A stretch of DNA of 64,000 bases, taken from the NCBI RefSeq assembly GCF_012985465.1, contig NZ_JAAQWN010000006.1:372001-436000 (forward strand), given 5' to 3'. This DNA is from Pseudomonas sp. WS 5079 (GTDB taxonomy: Bacteria; Pseudomonadota; Gammaproteobacteria; Pseudomonadales; Pseudomonadaceae). Positions 52,509 to 59,520 of this stretch are shown piece after piece (within the stretch, counting starts at the first letter, position 1; each line of letters opens with the position of its first letter). A model generated the notes under the pieces. It ran no database searches. It was not told where the DNA came from and saw only the letters and a list, made by a program, of their open reading frames with translations. Both the position numbers and the translations under genes were made by a program.

Positions 52509-53868
52509 ACCCCTGAAACTGGCGGTGGTCGGCCACACCAACGTCGGCAAGACCTCGCTGCTGCGCACCCTGACCCGAGACGTGGGCTTTGGCGAAGTGT
52601 CCCACCGCCCCAGCACCACCCGGCATGTCGAAGGTGCACGCTTGTCGGTCGACGGCGAAGCCTTGCTGGAGTTGTACGACACCCCAGGCCTGGAAGATGC
52701 CATCGCCCTGCTCGACTACCTCGAACGCCTCGACCGCCCCGGTGAACGCCTGGATGGCCCGGCGCGCCTGGCGCGTTTCCTCGAAGGCAGCGAAGCCCGC
52801 CAGCGCTTTGAGCAGGAGGCCAAGGTCTTGCGTCAGTTGCTGGCGTCCGACGCCGGCCTGTACGTGATTGACGCCCGGGAGCCGGTACTGGCCAAGTACC
52901 GCGACGAGCTGCAAGTGCTGGCCAGTTGCGGCAAACCGCTGCTGCCGGTGCTCAACTTTGTCAGCAGCGCCGAACACCGCGAGCCGGATTGGCGTGAAGC
53001 CCTGGCCCGCCTGGGCCTGCACGCGCTGGTGCGCTTTGACAGCGTGGCGCCCCCCGAAGATGGCGAGCGGCGGTTGTATGAAAGCCTCGCCCTGTTGCTG
53101 GAAAGCTCGCGGCCACAGCTGGAACGGCTGATCCTCGACCAGGAAGCCCAGCGCCAGGCGCGCCAGCTAAGCGCCGCGCGCCTGATCGCCGAGCTGCTGA
53201 TCGACTGCGCCGCGTGCCGGCGCAGCGTGGTCACCGAGGATGAACAGCAAGCCATCAGCGATCTGCGCAAGGCCGTGCGCCAGCGCGAACAACGTTGCGT
53301 CGAGGCCCTGCTCAAACTCTACGGCTTCCGCCCGCAAGACGCTGCGGCCAGCGACCTGCCGTTGCTGGACGGGCGTTGGGGTGATGATTTGTTCAACCCC
53401 GAAACCCTCAAGCAACTGGGGGTGCGGGTCGGCGGCGGGATTGCCGCGGGGGCCGCCGCCGGGGCCGGTGTGGATTTGCTGGTGGGCGGCCTGACCCTGG
53501 GCGCAGCCGCCCTGGCCGGGGCGATTGCCGGCGGCGCGCTGCAAACCGCGCGCAGCTACGGCAGCCGTCTGCTGGGCAAGATCAAGGGCCAGCGCGAACT
53601 GACCGTGGATGACAGCGTGTTGCGCCTGTTGGCCCTGCGCCAGCGCCAGTTGCTCAAGGCCCTGAACCTGCGCGGGCATGCGGCGCTGCACAGCATCAAG
53701 GTCGACACCCCGCAGGACAAGAGCTGGCGCGAAGGCAAACTGCCCGACGCCTTGCACAAGGCGCGCGCCCATCCGCAATGGTCATCGCTCAACCCTCACC
53801 CAAGGTTGAGCCAGGCCGAGCGCCAGGAACAGATCGAGGCCCTGGCCCAACGCCTGGACGAGGCCTAG
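52501..53868 (+). CDS. DUF3482 domain GTPase
   Basis: 455 residues. P-loop GHTNVGKTS (11-19), switch II DTPG (60-63), and a threonine-rich switch I (RPSTTRH). The usual NKxD specificity motif is not evident (LNFVSS at that position), so base specificity is uncertain. The C-terminal DUF3482 region carries a Gly/Ala-rich hydrophobic stretch (about 315-350) that may insert in a membrane, then a basic helical tail. It belongs to the Era/YihA-type TRAFAC group by P-loop. Partner of the overlapping DUF2868 gene; no function is known to me. Its stop shares the CTAG palindrome with the convergent HD gene. Confidence 0.83.
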   Translation: MTKPLKLAVVGHTNVGKTSLLRTLTRDVGFGEVSHRPSTTRHVEGARLSVDGEALLELYDTPGLEDAIALLDYLERLDRPGERLDGPARLARFLEGSEARQRFEQEAKVLRQLLASDAGLYVIDAREPVLAKYRDELQVLASCGKPLLPVLNFVSSAEHREPDWREALARLGLHALVRFDSVAPPEDGERRLYESLALLLESSRPQLERLILDQEAQRQARQLSAARLIAELLIDCAACRRSVVTEDEQQAISDLRKAVRQREQRCVEALLKLYGFRPQDAAASDLPLLDGRWGDDLFNPETLKQLGVRVGGGIAAGAAAGAGVDLLVGGLTLGAAALAGAIAGGALQTARSYGSRLLGKIKGQRELTVDDSVLRLLALRQRQLLKALNLRGHAALHSIKVDTPQDKSWREGKLPDALHKARAHPQWSSLNPHPRLSQAERQEQIEALAQRLDEA

Positions 53869-54419
53869 GCCGCCAGCAGTTGCCGGGCCTTGGCCTTCAA
53901 CACCTCAAGGTCGAGCAGCGGCACGTGCATTTCCTTGGCCTGTTCATCCCAGTGGCGCATGCGCAGGCTCACCGCGCACAGCGGGTCCTGCTCGAACGCG
54001 CGGGCCTCGTCGGCCGTCATCACCCCGCCCTGATAACCCAGGGTGCGGCGGCTGGCCTCGCTCAAGCGTGCGTAATAGTCCGGCTGGCTGAAGGTCAGGT
54101 AACGCTTGGCCTGCACGTGATACTCCACCAGTTTCGCCAGGCGCTCGCTGAACCCGGCGCGCCGCAAGTAATCGGCGCCCAGGCGTTCGTGGCTGACCAC
54201 GCCGTAGCCACCCATGTTCGCGCCACCCTGGCCGCAGATATGTCCGATGTCGTGAAAGAACGCCGCCAGCACCACTTCATCGTCGAAGCCTTCGGCCATG
54301 GCCCGTTGCGCGGCCTGGGACATATGCTCGATCTGCGACACCGGCTCGCCGATATAATCGGCAGCGCCATGCTGTTCATACAGAGCAAAGACCTCGGCGA
54401 CTACCTGCTCAGCTTTCAT
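53865..54419 (-). CDS. PhnZ-like HD-domain mixed-valent diiron oxygenase
   Basis: 184 residues. All residues I recall as important in PhnZ have counterparts: Tyr22 and Glu25 (ADYIGEPVSQIEH), His32, His56 and Asp57 with His60 (FFHDIGHIC), His77, His101 and Asp158. PhnZ cleaves the C-P bond of 2-amino-1-hydroxyethylphosphonate to glycine and phosphate after hydroxylation by PhnY. The TmpB relative acts on a trimethylated substrate. Downstream of an aminoethylphosphonate-type transporter on the same strand, separated by a REP pair. No PhnY-like hydroxylase is in the window. The start at 54419 was chosen over one in the REP. Confidence 0.85.
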   Translation of the reverse strand: MKAEQVVAEVFALYEQHGAADYIGEPVSQIEHMSQAAQRAMAEGFDDEVVLAAFFHDIGHICGQGGANMGGYGVVSHERLGADYLRRAGFSERLAKLVEYHVQAKRYLTFSQPDYYARLSEASRRTLGYQGGVMTADEARAFEQDPLCAVSLRMRHWDEQAKEMHVPLLDLEVLKAKARQLLAA

Positions 54420-54463
54420 TAGGCCTCTCCCCAGAATTAAGTGATGTAGCGAATTGCAGACCA

Positions 54464-54537
54464 CTATTGCAGGCAAGCCAGCTCCCACATTTTGAATTGT
54501 GAATACCTTCAAATGTAGGCGCTGGCTTGCCGGCGAT
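54464..54537. repeat. REP pair in reversed arrangement, mixed types
   Basis: One arm reads TGCAGGCAAGCCAGCTCCCACA; the other reads TGTAGGCGCTGGCTTGCCGGCG, so the two arms are not a perfect match. Lies between the binding-protein gene and the HD oxygenase gene. Confidence 0.75.
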
Positions 54538-54560
54538 GAGGCCCTCAGCCCATCGAACAG

Positions 54561-55586
54561 TTACTGACCCGCCACCTTCTCCGATTTGCCGTCATAGCGC
54601 TTGCGCCATTCAGCCAGGATGTTGTCACGGTTCTTCGAGGCCCAGGCAAAATCGTTCTTGATCAGGCGCTGCTCATAGTCCGCCGGCAATTCGGTCTGCG
54701 GCTTGGCAATGCCCGGCTGGGCCAGCACCGCGAAGTTTTCCTTGTACAGCTCCATCGCTGCGGGGCTGGCGGAGAAGTCGGCGAGTTTCTGCGCTGCTTC
54801 CGGGTGGGCCGTGCCCTTGATCAGCGCAGTGGCTTCGATATCCCAGCCCAGGCCTTCCTTGGGCAAGACGATGTCCAGCGGCGCGCCCTGGCGTTTCAAC
54901 TGTACCGCCGGGTATTCGAAGGAAATGCCGATCGGGAACTCACCCGAAGCCGCCAGCTTGCACGGCTTGGAACCGGAGTGCACGTACTGGCCGATGTTCT
55001 GGTGCAGGTCATCCATGTACTGCCAGCCCTGCTTCTCACCGAAAGTCTGCAACCAGGCGCTGACGTCGAGAAAGCCGGTGCCGGACGACGCCGGGTTAGG
55101 CATGACGATCTTGCCCTTGTACTCGGGCTTGGTCAGGTCCTGCCAGCTGATGGGTTTGCTCAAGCCCTGTTTCTCGGCTTCGACGGTGTTGAAGCAAATC
55201 GTCGCGGCCCACACGTCCATGCCGACCCAGGCCGGTGGGTTGGCGGCGTCGCGGTAGTTCTTGCCAATCTTGTCCAGATCCTTTGGCGCATAGCTTTGCA
55301 GCATGCCTTGCTGATCGAGGATCGCCAGGCTGGAAGCCGCCAGGCCCCACACCGCATCGGCTTGCGGGCGGGCTTTTTCTGCCAGCAGCTTGGCGGTGAT
55401 GATGCCGGTGGAGTCGCGCACCCACTTGATCTCGACGTCCGGGTTGGCCGCCTCGAAGGCTTTTTTGTAGGTCTTCAACTGCTCGGCTTCAAGGGCCGTG
55501 TACACGGTCAACTCGGTCTTGGCAGCAAAGGCATTCAGGCTGAACGCGGTGAGCACAGCAGCGGCGAGGGCCAGGGGCTTGAACAT
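54561..55586 (-). CDS. Periplasmic binding protein of 2-aminoethylphosphonate-type ABC transporter
   Basis: 341 residues with a signal peptide (1-21, MFKPLALAAAVLTAFSLNAF then A). The fold is that of iron/thiamine/phosphonate type II binding proteins: ELTVYTALEAEQLKTYKKAF near the N-terminus and PNPASSGTGFLDVSAWLQ in the middle. This corresponds to the PhnS2/AepX-type protein found beside phosphonate genes in Pseudomonas. It is the third gene of an ATPase-permease-binding protein set, all on the minus strand. Ligand assignment is by family and context. Confidence 0.85.
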   Translation of the reverse strand: MFKPLALAAAVLTAFSLNAFAAKTELTVYTALEAEQLKTYKKAFEAANPDVEIKWVRDSTGIITAKLLAEKARPQADAVWGLAASSLAILDQQGMLQSYAPKDLDKIGKNYRDAANPPAWVGMDVWAATICFNTVEAEKQGLSKPISWQDLTKPEYKGKIVMPNPASSGTGFLDVSAWLQTFGEKQGWQYMDDLHQNIGQYVHSGSKPCKLAASGEFPIGISFEYPAVQLKRQGAPLDIVLPKEGLGWDIEATALIKGTAHPEAAQKLADFSASPAAMELYKENFAVLAQPGIAKPQTELPADYEQRLIKNDFAWASKNRDNILAEWRKRYDGKSEKVAGQ

Positions 55587-55612
55587 GGTGCGTTTCCTTG
55601 TGGAGGGCAGAG

Positions 55613-57337
55613 TTATTGACCGGGCGCGGTTTGGCGCCAGGCCTGGGAGCGGCGCAACAAACCGCGTGAGGCCCACGCCAGCAGCAGCGAGACGCTGGCT
55701 GAGGTGAACAGAATCAGGGTCGACATGGCCGCCGCGCCGCCTACGTTGCCGGCGTCGTCCATGTTCAGCACGGCCACTGCGGCGAGGATGGTGTCGGGGC
55801 TGTAGAGAAAGATCGCTGCCGATACGGTGGTCATCGCCGAGACAAACAGGTAGCGCAGGATGTCCAACAGCGCCGGCAGGCAGATCGGTACGGTGACCCG
55901 CAAAAAGTGGCGGTACAGCGGCGCCTTGAGCGACAGCGCGGCGGCTTCGAACTCGGCGTCGAGTTGGCGCAGGGCCGTGGTGGCGGTCATTTGCGCGGTG
56001 GTCAAATAGTGAGCAATGGTGCACACCACCAGCAGCGTCATGGTCCCGTAGAGCACATGCAGCGGGTTGCCGTTGAGGTTGAAAAAGAACACGTAGCCCA
56101 GGCCCAGCACCAGGCCCGGCACCGCCATCGGCACAAAGCTGAGCATGCGCAGCGCCAGGTTGAGGCCTTTTTGCCCCTTGGTCTTTTCCATCAGATAAGC
56201 GCCGGTGAAGATCAGTACGCTGCCGATCAGTGCGGTGCAGATCGCCATGGTCAGGCTGTTGCGATAGGCCAGCCAGCCGCCGCCGGCGGTGTCATTGAAC
56301 TGATAGTGGTTGAGCGACAGCGACAGGTTGTACGGCCAGAACTTCACCAGCGACGAATACACCGCCATGCCGAACACCAACAGCAGCACCGCGCAGATCA
56401 GCAGCACAATCGCCAGGTAGCAGCCATCACGCAGGCGCGATGGCGCCGGCTGGAACACCTGGGCGCGGCCGCTCATGGAGTCGCCGTGGCGCCGGCGCAG
56501 CCAGGTATCCACCGCAAAACTGAGCAGCGCCGGCAACAGCAGCACCATGCCGATCAGGGCACCACGACCGAATTGCTGCTGGCCGACCACGGCCTTGTAG
56601 GCTTCCAGCGCCAGCACTTGATAGTCGCCGCCCACCACCACCGGCACGCCGAAGTCGGTGATGGTCAGGGTGAACACCAGGCAGAACGCGGCGAACACGG
56701 CCTGGCGTGTCGCCGGCCAGGTGATGCTGCGAAACGCCCGGGCCGGGCTGGCGCCCATGCTTGAAGCGGCATCGAACAGCCGCGCGTCCGCCAGGGACAA
56801 CGCCGACAGCAGGATCATCAGCGCGTGGGGAAAGGTGTAGATCACTTCACCGAGGACAATCCCCCAGAAGCCGTAGATGTTGTCTGACAGCAACCCGCGC
56901 AACATGCCCTGATTGCCGAACAGGTACACCAGGGCGATGCCCGGCAACATCGACGGCGCCATCAGCGGCAGCAACGACAGGCCGCGCCAGAGGGTCTTGC
57001 CGGGGATCAGCGTGCGTTGCAGGGCGTAGGCAAACAGGTAGGCCAGGGGTACGACAATGATCGCGACGCTCAGGGAAACCTTCAGGCTATTGCCCAGCAG
57101 CCAATGGAAGTTGGCGCTGGTCAGCAACTCGCGCGCGGCCACCAGGCCGCCGCCCTGGCCGTCTTCGGCGCTGAAACCGCGCCAGAAGATCGCCAGCAAC
57201 GGCAGCAGCACGGCGACGCCCAACAGGCACAGCAGCAGCAGCTTGCCGCCCAGCACAAAAATGCGGTCGCCGATTTGCGCACGGGAAGCCTGACGGGCCA
57301 CGCGGCCGGGTACCGGCAGGCTCATATCAACGGCCAT
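55613..57337 (-). CDS. Fused two-domain permease of 2-aminoethylphosphonate-type ABC transporter
   Basis: 574 residues, about 12 membrane helices in two tandem permease domains, each with an EAA-like loop (in the first half ADARLFDAASSMGASPARAFRSI; in the second QLDAEFEAAALSLKAPLYRHF), quoted here in shortened regions 20 residues or less. Fused permeases are typical of this ferric/phosphonate subgroup. The ATG at 57337 lies one base after the ATPase stop, so translation is coupled; a second ATG four codons later has no better ribosome site. Confidence 0.85.
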   Translation of the reverse strand: MAVDMSLPVPGRVARQASRAQIGDRIFVLGGKLLLLCLLGVAVLLPLLAIFWRGFSAEDGQGGGLVAARELLTSANFHWLLGNSLKVSLSVAIIVVPLAYLFAYALQRTLIPGKTLWRGLSLLPLMAPSMLPGIALVYLFGNQGMLRGLLSDNIYGFWGIVLGEVIYTFPHALMILLSALSLADARLFDAASSMGASPARAFRSITWPATRQAVFAAFCLVFTLTITDFGVPVVVGGDYQVLALEAYKAVVGQQQFGRGALIGMVLLLPALLSFAVDTWLRRRHGDSMSGRAQVFQPAPSRLRDGCYLAIVLLICAVLLLVFGMAVYSSLVKFWPYNLSLSLNHYQFNDTAGGGWLAYRNSLTMAICTALIGSVLIFTGAYLMEKTKGQKGLNLALRMLSFVPMAVPGLVLGLGYVFFFNLNGNPLHVLYGTMTLLVVCTIAHYLTTAQMTATTALRQLDAEFEAAALSLKAPLYRHFLRVTVPICLPALLDILRYLFVSAMTTVSAAIFLYSPDTILAAVAVLNMDDAGNVGGAAAMSTLILFTSASVSLLLAWASRGLLRRSQAWRQTAPGQ

Positions 57338-57338
57338 C

Positions 57339-58403
57339 TCAGGCAAACACCTGCAGGCTGCGCGGTGGCAGTGCCACCCAGATATCCTGGGCGCCCAGGC
57401 GTGGCATGGCTTCCGGCGCCAGTTCGGCCAGCAGCGAATGGCCGGGCAACTGGTCCAGTTCAAAGCTCATGCGGCAACGGTTGCCGAGGAAGGTGATCTC
57501 GCGGACCTTGGCCGGGAACAGGTTTTCTTCGTGTACCGGCGGGTTGACGCTGATCGCTTCCGGCCGGCAGAACAGGCGGCCCGACGCGGCTTTGCCGCAG
57601 TCATCGGCCAGGCGCACGTTCATCCCGCCGACCTGGGCGTGGCTGGCGCTGTTGCGGCTGAACGGCAGCCAGTTGCCCTGGCCGACAAACTCGGCCACGA
57701 ACGGCGTGGCCGGGCGGTCGTAGATTTCTTGCGGGGTGGCGTACTGCTCGACCTTGCCATTGTTCATCACGGCGATGCGGTCGGCCATCAGCATGGCCTC
57801 GTCCTGGTTGTGCGTGACCATCAGGGTGGTGATGCCCAGGCGGCGTTGCAGTTGGCGCAGCTCGGTACACAGGTGCTCGCGCACCCGGGCATCGAGGGCC
57901 GACATCGGTTCGTCCAGCAGCAACAACGACGGGGCCGGCGCCAGGGCACGGGCCAGGGCGACGCGCTGTTGCTGGCCGCCGGACAGTTGGCCGGGGTATT
58001 TTTTTTCGCTGCCGGTCAGGCCCACCAGTTCCAGCATCTGCGCCACGCGCTTGCGCACTTCATCGCGACCGCTGCCGGTCAGGCCGTAGCCGATGTTGGC
58101 CTCGACGCTGAGGTTGGGAAACAGCGCGTAGGACTGGAACAGAATGCCGTAGTCCCGCGCCTGGGGTGCCAGTAGGGAAACATCGCGATCACCCAGGTAC
58201 AACTCGCCGCTGTCCTGGCGCTCCAGGCCGGCGATGCAGCGCAGCAAGGTGGTCTTGCCGCAGCCCGAGGGACCGAGCAGGCACACCAGTTCACCGGCGG
58301 CGACGTCCAGGGACACATGGTCCAGGGCAGTAAAGGCGCCAAAGCGCTTCTGGATACCACGCACCTTCATCGGCGCGCCGGGGTTGAGCTGGGCTGTGTT
58401 CAT
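57339..58403 (-). CDS. ATP-binding protein of 2-aminoethylphosphonate-type ABC transporter
   Basis: 354 residues. Walker A GPSGCGKTTLLRC, Q-loop LFQSYALFPN, signature LSGGQQQRVALARALA and Walker B LLLLDEPMSALD; a C-terminal TOBE-type domain follows (about 275-350). Equivalent to the PhnT-like ATPase of phosphonate clusters. It is the promoter-proximal gene of the transporter operon; the 237-base gap upstream holds a REP pair and probably its promoter. Confidence 0.88.
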   Translation of the reverse strand: MNTAQLNPGAPMKVRGIQKRFGAFTALDHVSLDVAAGELVCLLGPSGCGKTTLLRCIAGLERQDSGELYLGDRDVSLLAPQARDYGILFQSYALFPNLSVEANIGYGLTGSGRDEVRKRVAQMLELVGLTGSEKKYPGQLSGGQQQRVALARALAPAPSLLLLDEPMSALDARVREHLCTELRQLQRRLGITTLMVTHNQDEAMLMADRIAVMNNGKVEQYATPQEIYDRPATPFVAEFVGQGNWLPFSRNSASHAQVGGMNVRLADDCGKAASGRLFCRPEAISVNPPVHEENLFPAKVREITFLGNRCRMSFELDQLPGHSLLAELAPEAMPRLGAQDIWVALPPRSLQVFA

Positions 58404-58538
58404 GGTGGCACCTCATCAAACTGATGAAGGCCATGCTAGGCAGCAAATGCGTCCCTGGTGTGGCAGGAAGGCAAAAGAGGGTGATAGTGGTATTGGTGGA
58501 TTTGGGTAGGGGTATAGCCTTGGGGTGTTTGGTCTACC

Positions 58539-58617
58539 GCTATCGCAGGCAAGCCAGCTCCCACATTTGAATGTATTCACAGATCAAAATGTGAGAGCTG
58601 GCTTGCCTGCGACGGCG
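58539..58617. repeat. REP pair in reversed arrangement, GAGCTGGCTTGCCTGCGA type
   Basis: CTATCGCAGGCAAGCCAGCTCCCACA and its near complement (with one change, GTGAGAGC) face inward with about 25 bases between. Between LysR gene and transporter operon. Confidence 0.83.
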
Positions 58618-58640
58618 ATTTCAAAACCACCAAAAATCTT

Positions 58641-59504
58641 TCAGAGTGGCGACATTTCCTGCGCCAACCCCAGAAACGCCGCCGGCAACCGCGCACCTTT
58701 GCGCTCTTTAAGGCAGTACAGGTACTCGGGAATCTGCGGCGCATTCTCGATGCTCAGCACCCGCAGTTGCGGGTCATGGGGCACTTCCTGGCGGGCGATG
58801 ATACTGATGCCGATGTTGCGCAGCACCGCCTCGCGAATCGATTCGCGACTGCCGATTTCCAGCAGCGGCCCATAACTCACGCCAGCGCCCTTGAGCATCT
58901 CTTCAGTCAGGCGCCGGGTGGTGGACCCTGCCTCGCGCATCAACAGGGTATGCCCCGCCAGCGCACTGAGCGGCACATGCTCCAGCACGGCCAACGGGTG
59001 ATTGCGATGCACCGCCAGTACCAGTGGATCGGTGCCCAGCACCCGGCGGATCAGGCGCGGGTCGTCCAGCAGTTGCGAGGAGGCGGCGACGTCCACCCGG
59101 TAATCATCCAGGGCTTCGAGGACCTGCTGGGAATTGCCGATTTCCACCGCCACTTCCACGTGGGGCAAGCGTTCGCGAAAGGTTTTCACCAGGTCGAGGA
59201 TGTAATAGGGCGCGGTCGCGGCGATCCGCAACGTGCCCTGGACCTGGCCACTGTTGCGCAGGAAAAACTCGATATCCGCTTCCTGCTGCAACAGCGCCTT
59301 GACCATCGGCATCAACCGCGCGCCTTCGTCGCTGACGGTGAGGCGGCGGCCACCGCGGTAGAACAGCTCAACTGCGTACTGGCTTTCCAGATGGCGGATC
59401 TGGGTGGTCACCGTGGGTTGGCTCAGGCCGAGTTTTTTCGCCGCCTGGGTAATACTGCCCAGGCGGGCAACCATGTAAAACGCCTTCAACTCGGCACTCA
59501 GCAC
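58641..59504 (-). CDS. LysR-family regulator of phosphonate-type locus
   Basis: 287 residues. N-terminal winged helix (about 3-62) with YMVARLGSITQAAKKLGLSQ; the C-terminal co-inducer domain is complete. It resembles regulators associated with aminoethylphosphonate catabolism and transport, and sits just upstream of the transporter genes on the same strand. Unlike most LysR genes it is not divergent from its presumed target. Target assignment is by position. Confidence 0.82.
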   Translation of the reverse strand: MLSAELKAFYMVARLGSITQAAKKLGLSQPTVTTQIRHLESQYAVELFYRGGRRLTVSDEGARLMPMVKALLQQEADIEFFLRNSGQVQGTLRIAATAPYYILDLVKTFRERLPHVEVAVEIGNSQQVLEALDDYRVDVAASSQLLDDPRLIRRVLGTDPLVLAVHRNHPLAVLEHVPLSALAGHTLLMREAGSTTRRLTEEMLKGAGVSYGPLLEIGSRESIREAVLRNIGISIIARQEVPHDPQLRVLSIENAPQIPEYLYCLKERKGARLPAAFLGLAQEMSPL

Positions 59505-59520
59505 ACCACCCTCTCATCGA

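Noticed and set aside
55587..56024. N-terminal extension of the phosphonate binding protein to an ATG at 56024
   Set aside because: It would overlap the permease gene by more than 400 bases and place the signal peptide in the middle of the protein.
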